Shown: one piece after another, positions 9,874 through 18,036 of the stretch
Numbering within the stretch: position 1 is the stretch's first letter
Layout of the letters: each line of letters begins with the position of its first letter
Assembly (NCBI GenBank): GCA_964543195.1
Contig: CAZIXF010000013.1
Location: 33,806-97,805 of the forward strand
Source of the DNA: JAGTVG01 sp964543195
GTDB taxonomy: Bacteria; Bacteroidota; Bacteroidia; Cytophagales; Cyclobacteriaceae
Length of the DNA: 64,000 nucleotides
Direction of reading: 5' to 3'
Made by a program: the position numbers and the translations under genes
The notes under the pieces: model-generated
What the model was told of the DNA's origin: nothing
The model's input: only the letters and a program-made list of their open reading frames with translations
The model's database searches: none

Positions 9874-10075
9874 TTTTTATAGAGTTGATCATACAAGGGA
9901 ATTATTTTTTCCAGACAGATCAGGCAACCGGGGTGATTTTGTTAATCAAAGATAACCCGATTAATTATGTCATTCTAAGATAACCCGGGACTTTGAATTT
10001 CCAATCCCCTCAACCGGAATAATTGTTGCACTTTCCATATAAAGCCTGAGGCCGTTATACAATTCCCGGAAAATC

Positions 10076-10273
10076 TTATATAAGATCTTTTTTCTTTTCT
10101 TCAAATTCTTCCTTAGAGATCTCGCCTTTTGCATACCGCTGTTTGAGAATATCAAGGGAAGAGTTTTCATCTTTTGTTTGTTCGTGATGTTGAAAACCCT
10201 GATTGGTTGTCCGCATGACCAGCCAAACGATCAGAACTACAATTCCTATTCCTATGATCCATCCAAAACCCAT
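10076..10273 (-). CDS. SHOCT-domain small membrane protein (copy 2)
   Basis: A 65-residue paralogue of 7884-8123: one N-terminal helix ('GFGWIIGIGIVVLIVWLV'), a short polar linker and the SHOCT motif ('LDILKQRYAKGEISKEEF'). It lacks the longer Gly/Trp-rich head of copy 1. An overlapping 66-residue frame on the same strand is discarded because it has no recognisable motif. Confidence 0.82.
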   Translation of the reverse strand: MGFGWIIGIGIVVLIVWLVMRTTNQGFQHHEQTKDENSSLDILKQRYAKGEISKEEFEEKKKDLI

Positions 10274-10355
10274 AATCCTATAAGCTTATTTAAATGGCCG
10301 AAACCGGGTTTTGATCCGTATCAAACCCGGGTAACGACCGGTGAGTTATTTACTT

Positions 10356-10775
10356 TTAATTCATATGATGCCCTTCACCCATTCCGTGGTGTTGCTGCAT
10401 CATATCGTACATCTGATTATACATCGATGAATCCTGTTCCATCATGTTCATCCAGCCCTGCATCATATGCTGTTGCATATTCTGATTATGCTGCATCATA
10501 TACTGCATATTTTCCGGATCATACATATGCTGCATCATTGGTCCGTGCGACATCATCCAGTTCATGGACTGGTCATGCTGCATCATTTCATCCATAAAAT
10601 CATTAAACAGTTCCTGGTTATTCAGGATCTGGTCAAACACTTCCTGTTTGAGCTGTTCATCCTGGGTGAGATCCACCTGTTGGCTTCGCTCCTGTGTATT
10701 GGCACAGGCGATCAGGATTGAAGTAAAGATCAACCCTGTTAATACGGCAATTAATACTTGATGTGAAGTTTTCAT
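10356..10775 (-). CDS. Met/His-rich lipoprotein
   Basis: A 139-residue lipoprotein with signal and lipobox ending 'FTSILIAC' and a mature domain that from about residue 60 is mostly Met, His, Gln and Asn ('MMQHDQSMNWMMSHGPMMQH', ending 'HHGMGEGHHMN'). The composition matches periplasmic Cu(I)/Ag(I) sponges such as the Met-rich parts of PcoE and SilE, but the order of residues does not identify a named family to me. Placed with the same orientation as the multicopper oxidase and pumps. Function as an extracytoplasmic copper buffer is inference from composition and context. Confidence 0.75.
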   Translation of the reverse strand: MKTSHQVLIAVLTGLIFTSILIACANTQERSQQVDLTQDEQLKQEVFDQILNNQELFNDFMDEMMQHDQSMNWMMSHGPMMQHMYDPENMQYMMQHNQNMQQHMMQGWMNMMEQDSSMYNQMYDMMQQHHGMGEGHHMN

Positions 10776-10978
10776 AATTTATTAAAATTTAAAGGTTACA
10801 CATATTATAAATCGGATTTATCCGGCCGGGCAGCCTGCTTTTTTCTCAGCAACTCCCGGCCCGGTACCGCACCGACCGTCATATCTTTTCGATCGGTAAT
10901 TCGGCAGGAAGTTTTTCCTGCAATTGTACATTTTCCGGTTCCTTCTGAATCCAGTCCCCGGATGCCGGCCTCCCGGCT

Positions 10979-11614
10979 TTATTTGTTATTTTCAATTTTA
11001 ATTTTTTTTACTATATCTGACCAAAGGTCTTCCACATTTATATTTTCACGGCTGAAACCGGCCTTAAGCAGATTCTTACCGGTTTCCCTGTTGATGTTGG
11101 CACCATATAAATGAACAGGGACCGGATTAAGCACATCCATTAATTTTCCGATTACCTTTTTTTGGCTCCGGACATGTTCCAACATTAGAACCAGGCCTCC
11201 GTTTTTACAGACTCTTCTGATCTCCCGAAGCCCTTTCACCGGATCAGGTACCGAACAGAATACACAGGAAGTGACCACGGTGTCAAATGTATTATCATCA
11301 AAGTCCATATCCTCCGCATCCATGACGATCAGGGTCACATCCGGCAGGTGACCGTACTTATCATTAGCCCGGGCGATCATTTTTTCGCTGAAATCGATCC
11401 CGGTTAATTGAATATCTGGCGGATAATGGGGAATGTTTTTTCCTGTTCCGATCCCCACTTCCAGCACTTTACCCTGTGCATCCTTAAGCATTTCTTTCCT
11501 CCATCCGGAGAAAGCATATTCCATGGGTTTTTCGAGGAGATCATATATCCCGGCAATCCGGTTATACCTTTTTTTTATTTTATTTTCAGTCCTATTGTTG
11601 GTTTTAATGCTCAT
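10979..11614 (-). CDS. class I SAM-dependent methyltransferase
   Basis: A UbiE/PmtA-like Rossmann methyltransferase. The SAM-binding glycine loop is 'VLEVGIGTGKNIPHY' (about 55-70), followed by 'LTGIDFSEKMIARAN' and 'FDTVVTSCVFCSVPDP'. The start chosen is the ATG at 11612-11614 (211 residues): it overlaps the upstream DUF2231 gene by only 11 bp, whereas the longer frame overlaps more with a Met/Ile-rich head. The overlap suggests translational coupling. Substrate unknown; a phospholipid or quinone methyltransferase is as likely as a metal or metalloid one. It has the four-Cys-poor layout of UbiE relatives rather than arsenite methyltransferase. Confidence 0.85.
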   Translation of the reverse strand: MSIKTNNRTENKIKKRYNRIAGIYDLLEKPMEYAFSGWRKEMLKDAQGKVLEVGIGTGKNIPHYPPDIQLTGIDFSEKMIARANDKYGHLPDVTLIVMDAEDMDFDDNTFDTVVTSCVFCSVPDPVKGLREIRRVCKNGGLVLMLEHVRSQKKVIGKLMDVLNPVPVHLYGANINRETGKNLLKAGFSRENINVEDLWSDIVKKIKIENNK

Positions 11615-12404
11615 GTCCATGATCATGTTCATGATCTTCAACTTGTTCAAGATGGGCGCCTTCTGGTCCGATACCTTCGATAAACACCATCTGCGAACCC
11701 AGATGACCCGTATAGCTTACCGTAAATGCAGATGCACCCAGCAGAAAAATGACTATGATCTCCGATACGATCTTCTGTTTCAGTATAAAATGACTAACCA
11801 GTTTGGCGGCAAGTGAAATGCCGGCCAACCATAAGGTCCAACTGGCATATTTCTCATGTGTCTCAAATATTTCGGCAGCTTTTTCCGAAAGATCTCCCAC
11901 ATGAGGATGGTATACTTTTGCCGCCAGCAATTCACCGACAAACCCTCCGATCAAAAGGGCAATGGTGACATAGCTCAAGGGAGTTTTATATACAAAAAAG
12001 GAAAAAAGCTGGGAAAAGAATGCCAGGAGAAGTAGTACCACAGGAAAATGAACAAACAGAGGATGAAGGTTTGGGAATTCGTCAAATCCTGCCGGTATGC
12101 CCTCTGATCCATTCCCTTGCCGGCTCATTTCATGATGTTCATCCGATCCGTCGTGCTCATGCTGCCCGGTTTTCTCAGTTTCCTGTCCATGAGTATGGGA
12201 TTCCTGTCCCGAAGTCGTTTCCGTTTCCTGGTCATGAGTATGCTGGTGGGCTTCTTCCGCCTCCTGGTCATGGGTATGACCGGACTGCTGTAGATTCTCA
12301 GACAAGTATACTGATCTTTCCTGTAAGAGAAGATCTGATTGTGCCGGATCTGCCCTGGCAGTAAATAAAGAAAATACCAAAGCAGCGGCAAATATTACAT
12401 TCAT
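11604..12404 (-). CDS. His-rich DUF2231 membrane protein
   Basis: A 266-residue protein with a signal peptide, a long His/Glu/Gln-rich stretch (about 40-100) built from variants of 'HTHDQETE', then a DUF2231-type membrane domain opening 'NLHPLFVHFPVVLLLLAF' with four helices, and a tail 'DHEHDHGHEH'. DUF2231 domains share the 'HPxxVHFP' start and are often linked to heme or metal proteins. The repeats would face the periplasm and look like a metal collector feeding the membrane domain; this is inference. The 3' end overlaps the methyltransferase start by 11 bp, so the two are probably one operon. Confidence 0.8.
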   Translation of the reverse strand: MNVIFAAALVFSLFTARADPAQSDLLLQERSVYLSENLQQSGHTHDQEAEEAHQHTHDQETETTSGQESHTHGQETEKTGQHEHDGSDEHHEMSRQGNGSEGIPAGFDEFPNLHPLFVHFPVVLLLLAFFSQLFSFFVYKTPLSYVTIALLIGGFVGELLAAKVYHPHVGDLSEKAAEIFETHEKYASWTLWLAGISLAAKLVSHFILKQKIVSEIIVIFLLGASAFTVSYTGHLGSQMVFIEGIGPEGAHLEQVEDHEHDHGHEH

Positions 12405-12897
12405 CTTTCTCTAAATTATTTATTGAAAACCCGGGTTTTAGTTTTTCTAAAAAAAACCTGCGAAAGTTTCACATCCTAATAAATTCATGCACCTATTATA
12501 AGATGAAAAATCATGCCAGCAGGACTGATCCCTGGTTTCACTTTCTTATTGCGGCTTAATAACCTGTAATCATCCGTTCTGCGCCTTCCATTTATTCTAT
12601 TATTGGACAAATGCGGGGAATTTTTTCTACAGAATATGTTTTATTCCACATTGCAGATAAGTGATAGTATGAAGTTATTCAGTAATGATGGTTGAACCTG
12701 AAGGCAGACAGGGATATTCGCGGAACTTTTTGAGACCTTAACTGCCGGCTCCAACAGGTTTCTCCTGTGGCGGTCTTTGTAGATCACAATAAATAAAATC
12801 AGGATCGGTAACCGACCAATCAGAGGTGAAGTTCAACCTATGAAAAGAAAAGAGAATCGCCCATCGTGACAGCATCGTTGAAAAAAATGCTCAGGAT
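12405..12897. other. intergenic stretch, no gene recognised
   Basis: About 490 bases of A/T-rich DNA between the DUF2231 operon and the cystathionine beta-synthase gene. Likely holds the promoter of the DUF2231 operon; no conserved frame or RNA was recognised. Confidence 0.5.
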
Positions 12898-14277
12898 TTA
12901 TTGATTGTTCTTCCGCAGGTAATTTATAAAATCAATTCGCGTAATCAAACCCTCGAATTTCCCTTTTTCATCTTCTATTATCGCAGTGTATCCTTCATCC
13001 AGCATCGATATCAGTTTATCCGTGGATTCATCCGGCGATAATTTCTTGAGGTCGGTGGTCATTATTTTTTCTACCGGGAGGGACGCGAAATTTTCCTGCC
13101 GGTTATGGATCGCGGCAAGCAGATCCGATTCATCGACAATCCCCACGATCTGGTTGTTATCCAGCACAGGCATTTGTGAAATGTCATGCTTTTTCATCCG
13201 CTGGTATACCGTATTTAATGATTCCTGTGGAGAAACAAAGATGATCTCATTGTCCTCGAACCGCCGGGCAATAAAATCACGGAGATCGCCATACTTTTTC
13301 CTTTTCTTCAATCCCTGGTCGAACATCCAGGCATCGTTGTACATTTTTGAGAGATATTTATTCCCGTTATCGCAGGCAAAGGTGACCACCCTTTTGGGCG
13401 ATTTTTGCTCTTTGCAATACTTTAGAGCGGCACATAATAAGGTGCCCGTAGAAGATCCGGCCAGTATGCCTTCTTTTCGCAACAGTTCGCGTACCACATA
13501 GAAACTGTCTTTATCGGGTATGGTATAGGCTTTCTTTACCCGGGAAAAATCAGCCAGTTTCGGTATGAAATCCTCGCCGATGCCTTCTACCAGCCACGAT
13601 CCGGCCTCGGAAGAAACTTTTCCGGTTTTTACGTATTCGGCCAGCACCGATCCTTCCGGGTCAGCCAACACCAGTTCCGTTTTTGCTGAGATCTGTTTAA
13701 AAAAATGGGTTAGACCGGTTAACGTTCCCGATGATCCCACGCCCACTACCACGGCATCGATATCCTGATCCATCTGTTCCCAGATCTCGGGCCCGGTTGT
13801 GGTCTCATGGGCCAGGGCATTCGCCGGGTTTTCAAACTGGTTAACATAATATGCACCTGTGTCTTCCGCTATTTTCTGGGCCAGGTCCTGGTAATACTGG
13901 GGATGTCCTTTACCCACATCCGACCGGGTAACGATGATTTCGGCTCTTAAGGCACGAAGATGGCTTATCTTTTCCTGGCTCATTTTATCCGGTATCACAA
14001 GGATAAGCTTGTAGCCCTTCATCAGGGCGGTCAATGCCAGGCCCAGTCCCGTATTGCCAGCTGTAGCTTCTATGATCGTATCCCCCGGTTTGATCGATCC
14101 GTTTTTTTCTGCCGCTTCGATCATCGACAGGCCTATCCGATCCTTTATCGAGCCGGCGGGATTCTGGTTTTCGAGTTTCAAAAACAGGTGACACTTCCCT
14201 GTGTGGAATTTTGTGATCTCCAACAGGGGAGTATTACCGATCATTTCGAGTGCATTATGGGCTACTGTCAGTTTCAT
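12898..14277 (-). CDS. PLP-dependent cystathionine beta-synthase-like enzyme with CBS pair
   Basis: A 459-residue fold-type II PLP enzyme. The PLP lysine is K45 in 'NPAGSIKDR'; the Asn loop is 'EATAGNTGLGLA' (about 75) and the phosphate-binding loop 'GVGSSGTLTG' (about 178). Two CBS domains follow at about 335-459 ('HDISQMPVLDNNQIVGIVDE', 'GYTAIIEDEKGKFEGLITR'). This is the layout of cystathionine beta-synthase (serine plus homocysteine to cystathionine), although O-acetylserine sulfhydrylase activity cannot be excluded. CBS pairs usually bind adenosyl ligands. Cysteine supply is relevant to thiol-based metal defence, which may explain its place among copper genes. Confidence 0.9.
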   Translation of the reverse strand: MKLTVAHNALEMIGNTPLLEITKFHTGKCHLFLKLENQNPAGSIKDRIGLSMIEAAEKNGSIKPGDTIIEATAGNTGLGLALTALMKGYKLILVIPDKMSQEKISHLRALRAEIIVTRSDVGKGHPQYYQDLAQKIAEDTGAYYVNQFENPANALAHETTTGPEIWEQMDQDIDAVVVGVGSSGTLTGLTHFFKQISAKTELVLADPEGSVLAEYVKTGKVSSEAGSWLVEGIGEDFIPKLADFSRVKKAYTIPDKDSFYVVRELLRKEGILAGSSTGTLLCAALKYCKEQKSPKRVVTFACDNGNKYLSKMYNDAWMFDQGLKKRKKYGDLRDFIARRFEDNEIIFVSPQESLNTVYQRMKKHDISQMPVLDNNQIVGIVDESDLLAAIHNRQENFASLPVEKIMTTDLKKLSPDESTDKLISMLDEGYTAIIEDEKGKFEGLITRIDFINYLRKNNQ

Positions 14278-14577
14278 GATTTTGTATTCTTTTTCTTATC
14301 CGGAATCCCGTCCGCCCTTTTCGATTAAAGGGTCTCTTTTATTTCCGGAAACGCTTGTTCCCCGGCCTGTTGATGCGGCTTAACCAGGTGTTTAGGGTTA
14401 TACCACTGAAACAGTAAGTTGACGGATTAGATCAATTTATTATTTATAACAATCAGATAAAAATATTTCCTAACATGTTTTCTCCTGACCTGCCTGGGAA
14501 GGTTCCCGTCCTGTACATGAACGGGAATCCCGCTTCTGTCAGGTATCTTTAAAAAAGCATATTATCCGTTTCGACAC
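14278..14577. other. intergenic stretch, no gene recognised
   Basis: 300 bases upstream of the synthase gene and downstream of the His-rich lipoprotein. No conserved frame seen; likely holds the synthase promoter. Confidence 0.5.
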
Positions 14578-15009
14578 TTAATGTACGGCATGGTCATGTT
14601 CATTCACCAGACCCTCCATCAATTCATGATTCTCCTGGTGATGGCCATCTTCCCATACATCATGCATCATACCTCCGGAGCCCATCATATGCATGCCATG
14701 GCTGTCGTGATGATGATCGTCATGTTCATTGTCGTGCCTGTAATTATTATGATGCATTAAAAACTCCCCTTCATAATGGTGAAAGAGTGAATCATGCTCA
14801 TGCACCGCCACTGAGTCTTCTTCTTCCAGGGCTATCAGTACATTGTTGTTCTCGATCTTTGCATTTTCATAGGCGGTATACATTCCCTCAAGGGCGAGCC
14901 TGTCGTCCTGGGAAAGTACTGCTTCATTCGTATCATTACAGGATACGATCGTCAGCCCGGATCCGAGTAAGATAAACGCTGCTAAATAAAGGTTGATTGC
15001 TTTTTTCAT
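14578..15009 (-). CDS. His-rich lipoprotein
   Basis: Start set at the ATG at 15007-15009 (143 residues), which opens the signal 'MKKAINLYLAAFILLGSG' and a lipobox 'TIVSC'; three extra codons upstream add nothing. The first half is helical and acidic; the second half is dominated by His, Asp, Met and Gly ('HDNEHDDHHHDSHGMHMMGS'). It is the last of a run of closely spaced genes starting at cusA, 20 bp after the DUF3347 lipoprotein. Likely a periplasm-facing copper or silver binding protein. No named family recognised. Confidence 0.75.
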   Translation of the reverse strand: MKKAINLYLAAFILLGSGLTIVSCNDTNEAVLSQDDRLALEGMYTAYENAKIENNNVLIALEEEDSVAVHEHDSLFHHYEGEFLMHHNNYRHDNEHDDHHHDSHGMHMMGSGGMMHDVWEDGHHQENHELMEGLVNEHDHAVH

Positions 15010-15029
15010 TATTCTCAAATTTTAGAGTT

Positions 15030-15719
15030 CTAATTGATCACTTCTTTTGTGCTGCCACAGGTCATCATCCTGTCCCCGAAATAGGGATTCCTGATCTCTT
15101 CAGTGCTACTCAGCCAGTAAGCTCCTTTGTTGTCAAAGGCCATCGGGCAATACTGGTAATAAATAGGTTCACCCTCATGGCCGAGGAATTGAAATGTCCG
15201 GTACAATGACCTGTTGTACATGGCAAATTGTTCCCGCTGTTCATCGATAGAATTACTTTGCTCGATCCGGCTTGCCATATGGGAAAGGTTTTTCAGGTTG
15301 CTCATCCAGATCTCCCGGGCATTGGGCCCAAGAAGGTCCGAATCCACGTTTCCCATCTGGTCGATCACACTGGAAGCCGCTTCCTGTGTCTTATCCGGGT
15401 CGGATTCCACGAAAGCCTCTTTCATTTCCATGCTGGCGTCAAACAATTTGTTCAATTGATTGTGAAACTCCGGGTCGATATCCAACCGGGCTCTCATCTG
15501 ATCCGCATGGTCATCGTCCATATTCATGTCACTTCCCATCATCCCGTGAGGATCGCTCCCCTCATGGGCATGTCCTTCATGATCATGCCCTGAATGATCC
15601 TGATCCTGCATTTCGTGATGCTGATCATCGCCGTTATCATGGGCATGCTCGTTGTTTTTATCCGTATTACAACCCCAGGCTGCAATAAGGATGATTCCTG
15701 CTAAAATTAAATTTTTCAT
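15030..15719 (-). CDS. DUF3347 lipoprotein with His-rich linker
   Basis: A 229-residue lipoprotein: signal ending 'LIAAWGC', a His/Asp/Gly-rich linker (about 24-70) and a DUF3347 domain (about 80-229). The domain ends with 'YYQYCPMAFDNKGAYWLS' and 'NPYFGDRMMTCGSTKEVI', where the Cys-Pro-Met-Ala and the final Met-Met-x-Cys are probable copper ligands. The same domain is fused to the C-terminus of the CusB at 16193-18034, with 'YYQYCPMAIGNKGAYWLS', so the two are paralogues. A periplasmic copper chaperone for the Cus pump is a reasonable inference. Confidence 0.85.
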   Translation of the reverse strand: MKNLILAGIILIAAWGCNTDKNNEHAHDNGDDQHHEMQDQDHSGHDHEGHAHEGSDPHGMMGSDMNMDDDHADQMRARLDIDPEFHNQLNKLFDASMEMKEAFVESDPDKTQEAASSVIDQMGNVDSDLLGPNAREIWMSNLKNLSHMASRIEQSNSIDEQREQFAMYNRSLYRTFQFLGHEGEPIYYQYCPMAFDNKGAYWLSSTEEIRNPYFGDRMMTCGSTKEVIN

Positions 15720-15723
15720 GATT

Positions 15724-15945
15724 TTAAGATTTAAGGTTAAAGATTTGATTAATTGTTATCTCGTTGAATGACCGGGTCATGGCACTCGACTCAGGCCCGA
15801 ATTCTTCTTCGCACCAGGACTGAAGCACCATCAGCGAATGTTCATCGAGACCTGCAGCCGATTCGATCAATACCTTTTCAAAAGGATCTTTGTCAAATCT
15901 CACCCTGCATAAAACCTCCTGAATATATGCCAAAGATTCATTCAT
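15724..15945 (-). CDS. small conserved helical protein near Cus genes
   Basis: A 73-residue cytoplasmic protein with no signal or helix long enough to cross a membrane. The sequence ('VRFDKDPFEKVLIES ... MVLQSWCEEEFG') resembles short proteins I associate with Bacteroidota copper clusters, which share an F-D-x-x-x-F start and a W-C-x-x-E-F end, but no function is known to me. It ends 4 bp before the DUF3347 gene and starts 27 bp after the 49-residue peptide, so it belongs to the cus transcription unit. Confidence 0.6.
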   Translation of the reverse strand: MNESLAYIQEVLCRVRFDKDPFEKVLIESAAGLDEHSLMVLQSWCEEEFGPESSAMTRSFNEITINQIFNLKS

Positions 15946-15972
15946 TGTTTCAGTTTTTTATTATGCATTATT

Positions 15973-16122
15973 TCAGTAATAGATAATCTGGACCAGGGCC
16001 AGGGCGATCACCAGGATCAGTAATAATATCCAGAAGATCCTGGGTGCCCACTGTTTTAATCGGGTTCCCCTCTTACTTCCCGGTCCTTGTTTATCGTTTT
16101 CCGTTTTACAGCAATCTTTCAT
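15973..16122 (-). CDS. 49-residue Cys-tagged single-pass membrane peptide
   Basis: A short frame from the ATG at 16120-16122 to the TGA at 15973-15975. It reads 'MKDCCKTENDKQGPG', a basic stretch, then one strong helix 'IFWILLLILVIALALVQI' and 'IYY'. The positive-inside rule puts the CC pair and basic linker in the cytoplasm. It fills what would otherwise be a 250-bp hole in a tightly packed operon and lies 70 bp after cusB. A vicinal Cys pair on a small membrane peptide beside a copper pump suggests metal delivery to or regulation of the pump; that is inference. Confidence 0.6.
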   Translation of the reverse strand: MKDCCKTENDKQGPGSKRGTRLKQWAPRIFWILLLILVIALALVQIIYY

Positions 16123-16192
16123 TATAAATTTCCTGTTGCCTTCGTCTCTGAGGCCGGGAAAAACCGAGTTCCCGGACCCGGAGACATATTAT

Positions 16193-18034
16193 TTACCTTA
16201 TCGTCTCCCTTGTTTCCCCGCATTTCAACATGGCTTCACCGAAATATGGATTGTTAATTTCGTCGGTCTCGCTCAACCAGTACGCTCCTTTATTACCGAT
16301 GGCCATCGGGCAGTACTGGTAATAGACTGTTTCGTTATCGATCCCGAATGTTTTTATACTCCGGTATAGCGCTTCACTTAACGGGGCAAGTGCCCTTCGC
16401 TGCTGTTCAAGGTCTTCCTGGCCGGAGATCCGATCCAGGGCATCCTCCATTTTATTCAGATGGTCCATCCATTGCATATGGGCATTACCATCGAGCAGGC
16501 TCATATCCGTATTTTCCAGCGCTTCGACCAGTTCTTCTGCTTTCTGTTTGGCTGCGGAAGGGTCTGAGCTGACCAGGGCATCTTTGTAAGCCAGGTAGTT
16601 TTCATAGACCCGGCCAAGCTGTTCCTTGAACTGGGGATCGATATTTGTTTTATCGATCGGTTCATCCATCGACGTGGTCTGTTCCGGGTGGGCCATTTCC
16701 TCATCGCCCGATCCTCCCATATCCATGCTGCCATGATCATGGGCCATCGATACCTTACCACCTTCGGGGTTCATCATGCTCTGTTCGCCCCTCAACTGGG
16801 CAGCCGCATCGATCTTGAATACGCCATGAGTAGCGACCAGTTCACCTTCGTTCAGGCCGTCTTCCACTACATAATAATCGTTCGCTTCCGCACCCAGTTC
16901 GATTTCCCGGTACCGGAAAAGATTGTTGCGGTCGTCGGTCTTTACATAGACCACGGCTCTCTTCCCGGTCCATAGAATAGCCGACTTGGGTACTACGATC
17001 TCTTCCTCACTTGCCGACAGCATGGTCTGCAGCCTGCCGGAAGCCAGCATTTCGGGCTTCAGCAGGTCATCGGGATTGTCGAGCTCGGTACGTACGCCGG
17101 CTACTCTTGATTTCGGATCGATAACAGGGTCTATGAACGTTACAGCACTTTCAAATTCTCTTCCCGGAAGTGATTTAATCCTGAAATTGATCTTGTCTTT
17201 CAGTTTTATCCAGGGCAGATCACTTTCGTAGGCATCAAATATTACCCATACATGCCTCAGATCAACCACTTTGAAAAGGGGAGTCCCTTCTTTTACGTAA
17301 TCGCCTTCCGCCACGTGCCGCATGGTAACCGTCCCGGTGAGGGGTGACAACACGTCAAAGTAAAATTCCACTTCTCCCGTCTGTTCAATGGTATTGATCT
17401 GCTCTTCACTGAGATCCCAGAGTTTGAGCTTATTACGGGTAGCCTGATAATACTCCGGATTGGTTCCCTTGTATTTCATGGCCTCGAACAATTCCTTCTG
17501 GGCAGTGACCAGTTCCGGTGAATATATTTTGGCCAGCACCTGTCCTTTCCAGACCTTCTGTCCCGTAAAGTTCACGTTCAGTTTTTCTATTCTTCCGGGG
17601 TACCTGGCCGTGAGCTCACCGATACGGCGCTCATCGGCGGTTATTCTACCGGGCAGGTACACTTCCTTGTAGGGAGAGGTCTTTTCGATCCGGGTTACGG
17701 ATACCTCGGCTATTTTCATAGCCGCATCGGTCAGCCGGACCGTATACTGCTGTGCTGCATCGCCTTGTTCCTGGTCCTCTTCCAGCGGAATCAGGTCCAT
17801 GCCGCATATCGGGCACTTGCCCGGTTCGTCCTGCTGGATCTGGGGATGCATGGAACAGGTCCATATCGTGCCCTCTTCATGATCATGGTCTTCACTGACC
17901 TGTGTTGAGCTATCCCGGCCGGACGAATTTTCTCCGCTAACTCCGAAAATAAGCCATCCCAGCAATATACCCACGACCAGTACGGCCAGGTAGGTCAGGT
18001 TCTTTTTGTCTTTTATTTTATCGATTATATTCAT
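16193..18034 (-). CDS. cusB: Cus-type periplasmic adaptor with N-terminal metal-binding and C-terminal DUF3347 domains
   Basis: 613 residues, against about 400 for a plain CusB. Order: N-terminal membrane anchor (about 15-33); a His/Asp linker; a heavy-metal-binding zinc-ribbon-like domain with 'WTCSMHPQIQQDEPGKCP' and 'ICGMDLIPLE' (about 58-88); the adaptor core with lipoyl, hairpin and barrel parts (about 95-410); a His/Met/Asp linker ('HDHGSMDMGGSGDEEMAHP'); and a DUF3347 domain (about 465-613) ending with 'YYQYCPMAIGNKGAYWLS' and 'NPYFGEAMLKCGETRE'. The fusion would give the adaptor two separate metal sites to load the pump. It starts 2 bp after the tolC-type gene ends. Confidence 0.93.
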   Translation of the reverse strand: MNIIDKIKDKKNLTYLAVLVVGILLGWLIFGVSGENSSGRDSSTQVSEDHDHEEGTIWTCSMHPQIQQDEPGKCPICGMDLIPLEEDQEQGDAAQQYTVRLTDAAMKIAEVSVTRIEKTSPYKEVYLPGRITADERRIGELTARYPGRIEKLNVNFTGQKVWKGQVLAKIYSPELVTAQKELFEAMKYKGTNPEYYQATRNKLKLWDLSEEQINTIEQTGEVEFYFDVLSPLTGTVTMRHVAEGDYVKEGTPLFKVVDLRHVWVIFDAYESDLPWIKLKDKINFRIKSLPGREFESAVTFIDPVIDPKSRVAGVRTELDNPDDLLKPEMLASGRLQTMLSASEEEIVVPKSAILWTGKRAVVYVKTDDRNNLFRYREIELGAEANDYYVVEDGLNEGELVATHGVFKIDAAAQLRGEQSMMNPEGGKVSMAHDHGSMDMGGSGDEEMAHPEQTTSMDEPIDKTNIDPQFKEQLGRVYENYLAYKDALVSSDPSAAKQKAEELVEALENTDMSLLDGNAHMQWMDHLNKMEDALDRISGQEDLEQQRRALAPLSEALYRSIKTFGIDNETVYYQYCPMAIGNKGAYWLSETDEINNPYFGEAMLKCGETRETIR

Positions 18035-18036
18035 TT

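Noticed and set aside
9970..10170. 66-codon frame overlapping the second SHOCT gene
   Set aside because: No motif; the SHOCT frame explains the same DNA.
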